NCBI GenBank assembly: GCA_965661575.1
Contig: CBFIEJ010000002.1
Location: forward strand, 39,508-103,507
Length of the DNA: 64,000 bases
Direction: 5' to 3'
DNA from: UA16 sp965661575
GTDB lineage: Bacteria > Bacteroidota > Bacteroidia > Flavobacteriales_D > Sanyastnellaceae
Made by a program: the position numbers and the translations under genes. Under the pieces are notes generated by a model, which saw nothing but the letters and a program-made list of their open reading frames with translations, had not been told where the DNA came from and did not search any database. Every line of letters begins with the position of its first letter. The stretch's first letter is position 1. Positions 42,819 to 51,521 of the stretch are shown here, one piece after another.

Positions 42819-42825
42819 TAAGCGT

Positions 42826-43902
42826 ATGACTTCCACCAATCAAAATACAGAGGCGCGAGCCACTATTTTCGAACTGTCTTCAGAATCTGGCCGTCATGCT
42901 TTTAACGCTTTTCGGTCATCGCTGACGAATTATGAGGTGTATGATACGTTGGAAGACCAGCTTGCTGAATTGTTGGTTACACGAAACCCGGGTTTACGCG
43001 TTAATCCGGATGGTTTAGCAGAAGCTGTATCAGAGCAGTTGGCTGGGCATGGCTGGGGCCATTACGGTTGCTGGGCTTGGTATCCGTGGAGTCGTTCTTT
43101 GATTCGCATCCTCAATGAATCGGATTTCATCGAGTTGCGAACCAATCGCAACCGAAACAAGATCACAGCGCAGGAGCAAGGGGCATTGCGGGAAAAGAAA
43201 GTTGGAATTGTTGGTCTTTCAGTGGGCAGTGCATTTGCGATGAGTTTAGTGATGGAGCGCACGTGCGGCTCACTCAAATTAGCTGATTTCGATGATTTGG
43301 AATTGTCCAATTTGAACCGAATCCAAACGGGAATCAAAAACTTAGGCTTACCCAAATGGGTTGCGATTTGCCGAGGCATTGCCGAGGTTGATCCATACTT
43401 CGAGGTGGAGGTGTATTCGGCCGGATTGACCGTTGAAAATGCATCAGAGTTTTTCGAAGAATTGGACCTGGTCTGCGATGCTTGTGACCAGGTTGCGGCC
43501 AAGGCGCTCATACGCTCATACGCTCGTCACAACGCGATTGCGGTTTTAATGGAAACATCAGACCGTGGAATGCTGGACATCGAACGCTACGATCAAGGAG
43601 TAGAGGGCTATCTGCATGGTAGAATTTCTGAGGAGATGCTGGGAGACATGCTTGAGGCGAAGGATTGGACGCCAGAGTTTTTCAATGCATTCATTGACGT
43701 CAGTCAAGCATCGCAGAGAGGAATTCAGAGTCTGGAAGAAGTAGGAAAGACACTCGTTGGTTGGCCTCAATTGTACTCAGACGTGGCTGCAGGTGGCGCG
43801 CATGCGACTCAAGCAGCTCGTAAAATTTTACTTGGGAATCCGGCTCCGGATGCCCGCATATATCTTGAATGGGATGAGCAGTTCGTTGAATCCATCGATT
43901 GA
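42826..43902 (+). CDS. ThiF/MoeB (E1-like) family adenylyltransferase
   Basis: 358 residues. An N-terminal domain of ~120 residues is unassigned ('GHGWGHYGCWAWYPWSR'). The E1-like Rossmann domain follows: nucleotide loop 'VGIVGLSVGSAFA' (residues 126-138), 'ADFDDLELSNLNRI' with Asp154/Asp156, Asn164 and Arg165, Lys177 in 'GLPKW', and 'CDACDQ' (218-222) in place of the usual DxxDN. These are the ATP/Mg-binding residues that adenylate a C-terminal carboxylate. No CxxC zinc pairs or obvious ThiS/MoaD/ubiquitin-like partner is nearby. It overlaps an N-acyltransferase-like gene by 29 bases. Substrate unknown; it could activate a small molecule or a peptide. Confidence 0.85.
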   Translation: MTSTNQNTEARATIFELSSESGRHAFNAFRSSLTNYEVYDTLEDQLAELLVTRNPGLRVNPDGLAEAVSEQLAGHGWGHYGCWAWYPWSRSLIRILNESDFIELRTNRNRNKITAQEQGALREKKVGIVGLSVGSAFAMSLVMERTCGSLKLADFDDLELSNLNRIQTGIKNLGLPKWVAICRGIAEVDPYFEVEVYSAGLTVENASEFFEELDLVCDACDQVAAKALIRSYARHNAIAVLMETSDRGMLDIERYDQGVEGYLHGRISEEMLGDMLEAKDWTPEFFNAFIDVSQASQRGIQSLEEVGKTLVGWPQLYSDVAAGGAHATQAARKILLGNPAPDARIYLEWDEQFVESID

Positions 43903-44635
43903 CCGTGTTCGCAAGGCCGACCGCATTGCTGAGGCCGAAGTGCGCGTATTCCGTGCGGACCAGCACCTGGACTGCTGTAACGACCTCGTAGACGGTCACC
44001 AAGCCGTACTGCAAGCGTACGGAATCAAAAAATTGACGACATTCAATCGGGATTGGATTGGAGATCCCAGTGTTATTGTGATTGCGGCTGTGGCAAAGGG
44101 CTCTGGAATTGACGGAAAGACCGAACGCGTCCTAGGAGGAGCAAGGATGCATGGAGTCGACGACATTCAGAACATGCCGCTTATCAAGGCTGTTGGAAAT
44201 CAAGACGCAAACTTGGCCCAGCATATGCAGGCATACGCAGATGAAGGAGCGTTTGAATTGGGTGGAATGTGGAACAGCATTGAGTTGGCTGGTATGGGGG
44301 TCGAGGCGACTTTTCTCATACAAGCTGCAATGGCTACCTTGACGATGGTTGGCGGGAGACATCTTTTTGCATTGACATCTCCGGTTACACGACGAATGCA
44401 AGCACCCCTTGCTTTTTTTACGGAAGAAGGGATCGGATCCGAGGGCTATTTCACCTATCCGACTGAAAAGTTGCGAGCTACAATAGCACGCTACACGTTC
44501 CCAGAAAACATAGAGTCTGTGCAGCCACAGGTGCGCCAATTGCTGGAAAATATCTGGCAGGATCCTGAGCGAGCAACATATGCTGTTCAAGGACCTAAAG
44601 GGGATCTTAAGCTGAAGTTTCGCATCGAAGTCTGA
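43874..44635 (+). CDS. N-acyltransferase-like protein (GNAT fold, LuxI/FeeM type)
   Basis: 253 residues; the ATG at 43874 is the first plausible start and lies 29 bases inside the ThiF-like gene. The sequence reads like an acyl-homoserine-lactone-synthase/N-acyl-amino-acid-synthase fold: 'RVFRADQHLDCCNDLVDGH', 'ERVLGGARMHG' (Arg91) and 'FELGGMWNSIEL' (Glu128) occur in the order of the conserved strand-turns of these enzymes, followed by a helix and 'GGRHLFALTSP'. If correct, it would acylate an amine using acyl-ACP or acyl-CoA and yield a diffusible lipid-like product. The assignment is by pattern only; a plain GNAT acetyltransferase is the main alternative. Confidence 0.5.
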   Translation: MSSSLNPSIDRVRKADRIAEAEVRVFRADQHLDCCNDLVDGHQAVLQAYGIKKLTTFNRDWIGDPSVIVIAAVAKGSGIDGKTERVLGGARMHGVDDIQNMPLIKAVGNQDANLAQHMQAYADEGAFELGGMWNSIELAGMGVEATFLIQAAMATLTMVGGRHLFALTSPVTRRMQAPLAFFTEEGIGSEGYFTYPTEKLRATIARYTFPENIESVQPQVRQLLENIWQDPERATYAVQGPKGDLKLKFRIEV

Positions 44636-46788
44636 TGGGCGGATTTGCATCAAGTCAGCTTCGCAATAAACGTGGCATCCGTTTTGCGGTTGTGGCTTGT
44701 ACGCTGCTCGTATCCTTTTCTGCTCAGGCGCAAAAGTTCATTGGAACCCGGTTGGAGTATTTGCCCGAGGCGTACAATCTGGATTTATTGGAAGTGGAGG
44801 TGGTTGCAGAGTCGGAAGACTGGGTTTCCTTCGAGCAACTGGTTCCCAACCTTGGAATGGGTGAAGGGGTCGAATGGATGCGGCTCACTTTGGATCCAAT
44901 GACAGAGAATGGGAAGTTGATTGAAATCCAGAATGCCGGAATCGACGATCTCACTTGTTTCATGGTATGCGATGGGAAGATCATCGCAAGCTATCCCGGA
45001 GGAATTATGAATAAAGGTGCCGAGGGGCATCAGTTCGGAACATATCCTTCTTTTCCCGTGCCGCTCGTGGAGTGCAATAAATTGCACGCATTGTTTCGCA
45101 TGCAATCCAACAAGCCAATGATTGTACCCTTGCGCATCACGGGACCACGAAGAGTGCTCGAGGATGCGCATGAGCGCGACGTATTATTTGCGCTTTACGC
45201 GGGAGTGATGGTGGTGATGCTTTTGTACAATCTGTTTTTGTTTTTGAGTATTGGTGATCGGAGTTATCTGGAGTATGTGCTCTTCATCTTCGCAGTTGGA
45301 GGGGCTCAACTCGCGCTCAATGGATATGGATTTGTTCTCGGTACTGATCATTGGCCGTGGTTGAACTTGCGGTTGACTCATTTTTTCGGAGTTTTTAGTG
45401 GGTTGACCACCATTTTGTTTGTCCAAAATTTCTTGCGTCTTAGCCGATATGTGCCATGGCTCCACAAACTGTTGAATGGTTATTTTTTGCTTTACCTGGT
45501 CGCGCTTGTCCTTGCTTTGCTGGGGCGATTGGAGTGGAGTTATCAATTGATCAATTTCTGTGCTGCTGCGATATTTTTCTGCATTCCCGGTGCGATCATT
45601 ACGATTCGAAAAGGGTATGAGCCGGCGAAGTATTTTTTATTGGCGTTTACGGTATTCATTTTTGCTGTTTTCGTTTTTGTCCTGAAGGATAGCGGTGTCA
45701 TTCCCTACAACGCTTGGACTTTTTATGCACTGCCATTGGGCAGTGCCATCGAAGTGGTCGTGTTGAGTTTAGCTTTGGCAAGTCGCATCAATCAGTTAAA
45801 GCGAGAGAGTGTCCGTGCACGTGAAGAGCAGTTGCGCGTATCACAATTGAATGAGCAGATGGTTCGTGAGCAGAATTCCGTTTTGGAAGAGCGCGTGGCC
45901 AAGCGTACGGCTGCATTGGAGAGCGCCAATTCGAACATTCAAAACACTTTGGATGAGCTGCAGTCGGCTCAGCAGCAGCTCGTGCAAAGTGAAAAGCTCG
46001 CATCCATTGGTCAGCTTACAGCGGGCATTGCTCATGAATTGAATAACCCCATCAACTTCGTTGCTTCGAGCGCGCAATCGTTGCGACGTGATTTTGAGGA
46101 CTTGTCCAAGGTTATTGACAAGTTGAAGGTGATGGATCCACTGAGCCCAAATCTCAATCAGGAGATGGGACAATTGAAAGAAATGTTCGGAGCCTTGGAC
46201 ATCGAGTTTACCCAACGGGAAATCGAAGAATTGCTCAATGGTATTGAGGACGGCACCAAACGAACTTCAGAAATTGTGAAAGGCTTGAGGATTTTCAGCC
46301 GGATGGACGGAGATAATTTCACCATGGCGCAAATCAATGAGCTCATCGAATCAACGTTGATTGTGCTTCGGAGTAATTTGAAAGATAATGCTGTGGTCGA
46401 ATCAGACATGGGTGTTGACTTGCCGCTTGTAAGTTGCCAACCTGGCCGGCTCAATCAGGTCTTCATGAATATCATTACCAATGCAGCCCAGTCCATGGAC
46501 GAATCGGACTTAGCAGTGGAAGAACGAAAGGTTCAGATCAAATCGAGGAAGGTTGACAGTATCGGGCAGTCGTGGATTGAAGTTCGTGTTAAGGATCGAG
46601 GCGCTGGGATGTCGGAATCGGTCAAAGCACAAATTTTTGATCCGTTTTTCACGACCAAGGCTGTGGGAGAAGGCACAGGACTTGGGTTGAGCATTGTTAT
46701 GGGTATTCTGAGCGACCACAATGCCGAGGTAGAGGTAGAGACCGAAGAAGGGGTGGGTACTGAATTTATTATTCGATTTCCGTTATGA
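44635..46788 (+). CDS. 7TMR-DISM sensor histidine kinase
   Basis: 717 residues. Signal peptide to about 33 ('VACTLLVSFSAQAQ'), a periplasmic 7TMR-DISMED-type beta domain (~35-180), seven membrane helices (~185-395, starting 'LFALYAGVMVVMLLYNLFLF'), a coiled coil (~395-450) and a kinase core. The phospho-acceptor is His467 in 'GIAHELNNPINFV'; the ATPase boxes are 'VFMNIITNAAQSM' (N), 'VKDRGAGMSES' (G1), 'FDPFFTTKAVGEGTGLGLS' (F and G2). The extracellular domain of this class binds small ligands, often carbohydrates or lipids. It overlaps the acyltransferase by one base and the response regulator by four, so signal enzyme, sensor and regulator are translated together. Confidence 0.92.
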   Translation: MGGFASSQLRNKRGIRFAVVACTLLVSFSAQAQKFIGTRLEYLPEAYNLDLLEVEVVAESEDWVSFEQLVPNLGMGEGVEWMRLTLDPMTENGKLIEIQNAGIDDLTCFMVCDGKIIASYPGGIMNKGAEGHQFGTYPSFPVPLVECNKLHALFRMQSNKPMIVPLRITGPRRVLEDAHERDVLFALYAGVMVVMLLYNLFLFLSIGDRSYLEYVLFIFAVGGAQLALNGYGFVLGTDHWPWLNLRLTHFFGVFSGLTTILFVQNFLRLSRYVPWLHKLLNGYFLLYLVALVLALLGRLEWSYQLINFCAAAIFFCIPGAIITIRKGYEPAKYFLLAFTVFIFAVFVFVLKDSGVIPYNAWTFYALPLGSAIEVVVLSLALASRINQLKRESVRAREEQLRVSQLNEQMVREQNSVLEERVAKRTAALESANSNIQNTLDELQSAQQQLVQSEKLASIGQLTAGIAHELNNPINFVASSAQSLRRDFEDLSKVIDKLKVMDPLSPNLNQEMGQLKEMFGALDIEFTQREIEELLNGIEDGTKRTSEIVKGLRIFSRMDGDNFTMAQINELIESTLIVLRSNLKDNAVVESDMGVDLPLVSCQPGRLNQVFMNIITNAAQSMDESDLAVEERKVQIKSRKVDSIGQSWIEVRVKDRGAGMSESVKAQIFDPFFTTKAVGEGTGLGLSIVMGILSDHNAEVEVETEEGVGTEFIIRFPL

Positions 46789-47321
46789 TTAATGTATTGT
46801 ACTTAGACGACGAATTGCATAACCTGACAGCATTTCGGGCAGCATTTCGGCGAGATTTTCATGTGCACGTCACAACAGAACCAACCGAAGCAGTTCGGAT
46901 TTTGAGGGAGCAACCGATTGAGGTGATCATCTCAGATCAAAAAATGCCAACCTTGAGTGGTGTCGAGTTTTTTGAATTAATCATGCCTGATTTTCCGGGT
47001 CCCATCAGGATGTTGCTGACGGGACATGCGGACATCGACGCGGTTATTGACGCCATCAATAAGGGGCAGATTTACAAATACATCGCCAAGCCGTGGAATG
47101 AATCGGAGTTGCGTGCGATGGTCAATGAGGCGTCGATGCTTTTCCACGAACGCAAGGCTGTTTCGGATCAAGGCGAAGTCCTGCTTCATCGCATGCAAGA
47201 AGCCCGGGCCATGGCGCTACGAATTGAACGTGCCACGTCCCAGGCTTCAAGTTTGGATGCGAGTCAAGTCGCAGAAATCAACAAGCAAGCAGTCGAAATC
47301 AATCGCTTGTTGGCGGATTGA
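46785..47321 (+). CDS. Single-domain response regulator with C-terminal coiled coil
   Basis: 178 residues. Receiver domain at 1-120: acidic pair Asp8/Asp9, phosphorylation site Asp51 in 'IISDQKMP', Thr79 and Lys102 in 'YIAKPW'. The 'QKMPTLSGVEFF' and 'GQIYKYIAKPWNESEL' wording is that of RpfG-type regulators, but the HD-GYP output is missing; instead a ~55-residue helix with 'QASSLDASQVAEINKQAVEI' follows. Output may be by protein interaction. Overlaps the kinase by four bases (ATGA), its evident partner. Confidence 0.9.
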   Translation: MINVLYLDDELHNLTAFRAAFRRDFHVHVTTEPTEAVRILREQPIEVIISDQKMPTLSGVEFFELIMPDFPGPIRMLLTGHADIDAVIDAINKGQIYKYIAKPWNESELRAMVNEASMLFHERKAVSDQGEVLLHRMQEARAMALRIERATSQASSLDASQVAEINKQAVEINRLLAD

Positions 47322-47338
47322 TCCCGAAGGATTTCTCC

Positions 47339-48430
47339 TTATTGGATATATTTAAAATCCTCTCCCGTCTCGATGTTTTGTAAGGTGGCGAGGATGAGCT
47401 GAATGCAATTCTCTACGTCAGCGCGGTGGACCATTTCCACGGTGGTATGCATATAACGCAAGGGCAAGCTGATCAGCGCACTGGCGACACCTTTGTTGGA
47501 GTATGCAAAGGCATCAGTGTCTGTGCCTGTGAAGCGGCTTGCAGCCATGCGTTGCAATGGGATTTTTTCTGCATCAGCTGTATCAATGATGCGTTGCAAG
47601 AGATTGTTTTGGACTGCGGGGCCATAAGTGACACCCGGACCTTTGCCAGCAGCGACATCACCATTCTCAATCTTATTCATCATGGGTGTATGTGTGCAGT
47701 GTGTTACGTCTGTAACAATAGCCACATCCGGATCAATGCGCTCGGCAATCATCTGCGCGCCACGCAGGCCTATTTCTTCTTGAACAGAGTTGGTGATGTA
47801 CAATCCGAAGGGCAATTTGATCTTTTGTTCATGAAGCAATCGCGCTACTTCTGCAATCATGAAGCCACCGGCGCGATTGTCCAAAGCACGGGCAACATAC
47901 CAATCTTTGTTCAACACCATGAACTGATCCTCGTAGGTCACAACGCATCCGACGTGAATGCCCATGGCCTCCACTTCTTTTTTGTCTTTGGCTCCTACAT
48001 CGAGGAATATGTTCTTCATGCTCGGCGCTTCCTCTTTGCCAGCGGTTCGTGTGTGGATCGCAGGCCAGCCAAACACGCCTTTCACGATGCCTTTCGGCGT
48101 GTGGATATCAACGCGTTTGGAGGGAGCGATTTGGTGATCGCTTCCACCGTTGCGTTTGAGGTAGATGTATCCATCTGATGTGATGTAGTGGACGAAATAA
48201 CTGATTTCATCGGCATGCGCTTCGATGACAACCTTATAGGGAGCATCAGGATTGATGACACCCACAACTGTCCCGTACGTATCGACCATGTGCTCGTCGA
48301 TGTATGGACGAATGTAGTCGAGCCAAAGTTGTTGGCCACTGCTTTCGAACCCGGTTGGGCTCGCGTTGTTGAGGTAGGCTTCGAGGAATTTCTCTGAGGC
48401 CTTATTGATGATGCTTTTCTTTTTTGCCAT
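47339..48430 (-). CDS. M42-family metallo-aminopeptidase
   Basis: 363 residues from the ATG at 48430. M42/M18-fold peptidase that trims peptides in the cytoplasm as a large tetrahedral complex. Metal-binding residues: His72 and Asp74 in 'VVIEAHADE', Asp in 'ARALDNRAGGF', Glu-Glu in 'SVQEEIGLRGAQMI' (general base and ligand), Asp in 'AIVTDVTHC' and a C-terminal His in 'RYMHTTVEMVHRADV'. Often annotated as endoglucanase by old database naming, but it is a peptidase. Convergent with the response-regulator gene. Confidence 0.92.
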   Translation of the reverse strand: MAKKKSIINKASEKFLEAYLNNASPTGFESSGQQLWLDYIRPYIDEHMVDTYGTVVGVINPDAPYKVVIEAHADEISYFVHYITSDGYIYLKRNGGSDHQIAPSKRVDIHTPKGIVKGVFGWPAIHTRTAGKEEAPSMKNIFLDVGAKDKKEVEAMGIHVGCVVTYEDQFMVLNKDWYVARALDNRAGGFMIAEVARLLHEQKIKLPFGLYITNSVQEEIGLRGAQMIAERIDPDVAIVTDVTHCTHTPMMNKIENGDVAAGKGPGVTYGPAVQNNLLQRIIDTADAEKIPLQRMAASRFTGTDTDAFAYSNKGVASALISLPLRYMHTTVEMVHRADVENCIQLILATLQNIETGEDFKYIQ

Positions 48431-48434
48431 GGAG

Positions 48435-48442
48435 CAAAAATA
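48435..48442 (-). promoter_or_regulatory. -7 promoter box of the M42 peptidase gene (possible leaderless start)
   Basis: The minus strand reads TATTTTTG, an exact TAnnTTTG match, ending four bases before the ATG. Transcription should start at or just inside the coding region. A -33 TTTG is not obvious. Confidence 0.45.
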
Positions 48443-48533
48443 CCCGCGCACCCTCCATTCATTCGCACGAAATCTCGTTTGATTTCAACAAAGTTTCACG
48501 CGACCGTCGCAAAGACGTAATGCCTCGTGAAAA

Positions 48534-50324
48534 TCAAAGATTGTATTCGCCCTTGTTGATAAGATCTAGTGCAATCAGTTGCCTCGCTTCTTTGGTGTTG
48601 AAGTCTTCTGTTTTGGCAAAACGTTTCATTCCCATGAGCATCATCTTCAATTCATCCCCCTCGGCGAAAGCAAGCAATGCTTCTTTTCCGGAGCTGTGAA
48701 TCCACTCTGATGCTTCATAAGTATAGACGCGCATGATGGCTTCTTGCACCGATAAATCTGCATCAGCTCCTCGGATGGTGCGTAATTTTTGAACTCGTAG
48801 GATCGTGGATTCGGCGGTGTAAGCCCAAATGGCCATGTCCGCAATGTTCATGAGGATCTCTTGTTCTTTCGCCAAGGTCATCATGAGTTTTTGGGCGGCA
48901 GATCCGGCGACCATGAGGATGGCCTTCTTGAAGTTTCGAACGTACTGCAGTTGTTTCTCGAATAAATCCGTTGGCGGTAGGGCCATGTCGGGCACGCCTG
49001 TTAACTCGGAAGATATGGCCATCGCAGGGGTCATTAGATCGATTTCGCCTTTCATCGCCTTTTTGAGAATCATATCGACCGTGAGCATTCGGTTGATTTC
49101 ATTTGTTCCTTCAAAGATTCGATTGATTCGGGCATCGCGGTAGGCGAGCTCTGCCCGAGTTTCGGCGCTGTACCCCATGCCGCCGTAGATCTGTACAGTC
49201 TCGTCGACAACGTAGTCGAGGACCTCTGAGCCCAAAACTTTCATCATCGCACATTCTGGGGCAAAGTCAGCGATGCCTTTCAAGGTCGCTTCTCCATGTT
49301 CCATTCCACTTGCTTTTAGTGCAGCGATGGCGTCATCGATGTTTTGCGTTGCCCGGTAAAGAGCGGATTCTTTGGTGAAGAGTCGGATGGCACTTTCGGC
49401 GAGTTTGTATCGAATGGCCCCATATTTGGAGATTGAACGCCCAAATTGCTCGCGTTCGTTTGCGTAGCGGACGGCATGGGTGCAGGCATCTTTGGCTGCG
49501 CCGAGTACAGCCCCTCCTAATTTGATTCGTCCAATATTCAAAATATTGACGGCAATTTTAAATCCTTTCTGGCGCTCGTACAGAAGGTTTTCCGCAGGGA
49601 CTTTGACGTCACTGAAGAAAATCTGACGGGTCGAAGAGCCTTTGATGCCCATCTTCTTCTCCTCAGGATTTTTGGTGATTCCTTCTGCATGACCATCCAC
49701 GATGAATGCGGTTAGGTTTTCATCATCATCGATTTTGGCGAACACAATCATGACGTCGGCGAATCCACCATTCGTGATCCACATCTTTTGGCCGTTGATC
49801 AGGTAGTGTTTGCCGTCTTCAGTGAGTTTAGCAGTGGTTTTTCCATTGTTGGCGTCTGATCCGGCACTGGGCTCAGTGAGGCAATAGCATCCTTTGAGTT
49901 GACCAGATGCCAGCCCAGGGATCCATTGCTGCTTTTGCGCTTCGTTTCCGTAATACAGGATGGGCAAGGTGCCGATGCCAGTGTGTGCACTAAAACTCAC
50001 GCTGAAGGAATGCGCACCACCGATGGCTTCGGTAATGAGCATGGTCGATTTGAAGTCGAGCCCCATTCCTCCTAGGTCTTCAGGAACCGAGCTCCCGATA
50101 AGCCCAAGTTCTCCGGCTTCCTCCATTAATTTTGGCACGAGTCCTTCCTCTTGCTGCTCAATGCGTTCGAGATTGGGAATGATACGTTGAGCAACGAAGT
50201 CCAACGTCATTTGCTTCATCATGAGCTGCTCTTCGGACCACTCTTCAGGAATGAAGATATCGTCAGCGGCGGTTTCGCGGATGAGAAACTCGCCTCCACG
50301 CAGGGCATTTGATTGTTCAGACAT
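48534..50324 (-). CDS. fadE: Acyl-CoA dehydrogenase (FadE of the FadNAE type)
   Basis: 596 residues, matching the ~594-residue FadE of Bacillus fadNAE. Oxidises acyl-CoA to 2-enoyl-CoA with FAD. Domains: N-terminal helical part with 'GLIGSSVPEDLGGMGLDF', middle beta domain 'GCYCLTEPSAGSDANNGKTT' and 'INGQKMWITNGGFADVMIVF', C-terminal helical part with 'YANEREQFGRSISKYGAI' and the hallmark 'IYGGMGYSAETRAELAYRDA' plus 'INRIFEGTNEINR', which carries the catalytic Glu region. An extra ~170-residue C-terminal extension is typical of this subgroup. Last gene of the operon marR-fadN-fadA-fadE. Confidence 0.93.
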   Translation of the reverse strand: MSEQSNALRGGEFLIRETAADDIFIPEEWSEEQLMMKQMTLDFVAQRIIPNLERIEQQEEGLVPKLMEEAGELGLIGSSVPEDLGGMGLDFKSTMLITEAIGGAHSFSVSFSAHTGIGTLPILYYGNEAQKQQWIPGLASGQLKGCYCLTEPSAGSDANNGKTTAKLTEDGKHYLINGQKMWITNGGFADVMIVFAKIDDDENLTAFIVDGHAEGITKNPEEKKMGIKGSSTRQIFFSDVKVPAENLLYERQKGFKIAVNILNIGRIKLGGAVLGAAKDACTHAVRYANEREQFGRSISKYGAIRYKLAESAIRLFTKESALYRATQNIDDAIAALKASGMEHGEATLKGIADFAPECAMMKVLGSEVLDYVVDETVQIYGGMGYSAETRAELAYRDARINRIFEGTNEINRMLTVDMILKKAMKGEIDLMTPAMAISSELTGVPDMALPPTDLFEKQLQYVRNFKKAILMVAGSAAQKLMMTLAKEQEILMNIADMAIWAYTAESTILRVQKLRTIRGADADLSVQEAIMRVYTYEASEWIHSSGKEALLAFAEGDELKMMLMGMKRFAKTEDFNTKEARQLIALDLINKGEYNL

Positions 50325-50335
50325 ATTGAATTCGA

Positions 50336-51517
50336 TTAAGCGTTCATCATTTCAAAAACTCCAGCGGCTCCTTGGCCGCTTCCTACGCACATTGTGACCA
50401 TGCCGTAACGCGCCTTGCGTTGTTGTAATTCGTTCATCAACTGGACGGTAAGCTTTGCTCCAGTGCAACCCAAGGGGTGCCCCAAGGCGATGGCACCTCC
50501 ATTTGGATTTACAATGGTGGGATCCAAATCCAGTTCTTTGAGCACGGCCACGGATTGTGACGCAAATGCTTCATTCAATTCGATGGCACCAAGATCGTTC
50601 TTGGTCAACCCTGCTTTGCGCAATGCTTCAGGCACAGCATGGATTGGACCTACTCCCATGATTCGTGGTTCGAGGCCACTCACATGATAACTGGCTAAAC
50701 GAGCGATGGGTTCCACGTTCAATTCTTTGAGCATTTTTTCAGAGACCACGAGCACGAAAGCCGCACCGTCTGAAGTCTGTGAACTGTTTCCCGCTGTTAC
50801 GCTTCCACCTTGAGCGAAAACAGGTCGCAATTTGGCTAATCCGGCAGCTGAGGATTGGCGGCGCACTCCTTCATCCGTATCCACAATATGCTTGCGTTCC
50901 TGTCGTTGCTCTGATTCATCTAAGTAGATTTCAGAGACTTCAATGGGGGCAATTCCGGGTGCAAATCGGCCCGCGTCAATGGCTGCTGCTGCGCGCAAAT
51001 GGCTATCCAATGCAAATGCATCTTGTTGTTCGCGACTCACTTCGAAGTCATTGGCAACGGCTTCTGCGGTGAGTCCCATTCCCCAGTACCAATCCGGGTT
51101 GGCTTTGGCAATTCGGGCATTTGGTACGATGCGCCAGCCTCCAAATGGGATGGGGGACATGGACTCAATGCCACCAGCCAGAATGCAATCCGCCAAGCCT
51201 GCATGGATCTTGGCGGATGCGATGGCGATTGTTTCCAAACCACTGGCACAATATCGATTGACCGTCATTCCTGGAACCTTATCGGTGTCAAGGCCCATGA
51301 GGCTGACCATTCTTCCAATGTTGAGGCCTTGTTCTGCCTCCGGCGTTGCATTTCCGACGATCACGTCGTCGATGCGGTCTTTGTCCAACTGTGGAAAATC
51401 TCCGAGTAATTTACGGATCACTTGTTCGCCGAGGTCGTCGGGTCTTACGAAACGAAATGCTCCTTTCCCCGATTTTCCAACCGGTGAGCGGTATCCTCCG
51501 ATGATGTATGCGTTCAT
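50336..51517 (-). CDS. fadA: Acetyl-CoA C-acyltransferase (3-ketoacyl-CoA thiolase)
   Basis: 393 residues. Cleaves 3-ketoacyl-CoA with CoA to release acetyl-CoA, the last beta-oxidation step. Nucleophile Cys in 'MTVNRYCASGLETIAIA', the His base in 'NPNGGAIALGHPLGCTGAKL', and the second Cys in 'MVTMCVGSGQGAAGVFEM'. Lies between fadN and fadE with 4- and 11-base gaps, as in the Bacillus fadNAE operon. Confidence 0.94.
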   Translation of the reverse strand: MNAYIIGGYRSPVGKSGKGAFRFVRPDDLGEQVIRKLLGDFPQLDKDRIDDVIVGNATPEAEQGLNIGRMVSLMGLDTDKVPGMTVNRYCASGLETIAIASAKIHAGLADCILAGGIESMSPIPFGGWRIVPNARIAKANPDWYWGMGLTAEAVANDFEVSREQQDAFALDSHLRAAAAIDAGRFAPGIAPIEVSEIYLDESEQRQERKHIVDTDEGVRRQSSAAGLAKLRPVFAQGGSVTAGNSSQTSDGAAFVLVVSEKMLKELNVEPIARLASYHVSGLEPRIMGVGPIHAVPEALRKAGLTKNDLGAIELNEAFASQSVAVLKELDLDPTIVNPNGGAIALGHPLGCTGAKLTVQLMNELQQRKARYGMVTMCVGSGQGAAGVFEMMNA

Positions 51518-51521
51518 GGCT

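Noticed and set aside
43757..43873. Longer version of the acyltransferase-like gene
   Set aside because: It would lie wholly inside the ThiF-like coding sequence; conserved-looking sequence begins after the ATG at 43874.
43874..43902. Possible frameshift splitting one ThiF-acyltransferase fusion gene
   Set aside because: Both proteins have complete domains, the ThiF-like protein ends naturally, and 1- to 29-base overlaps occur throughout this cassette. A simple overlap explains it.
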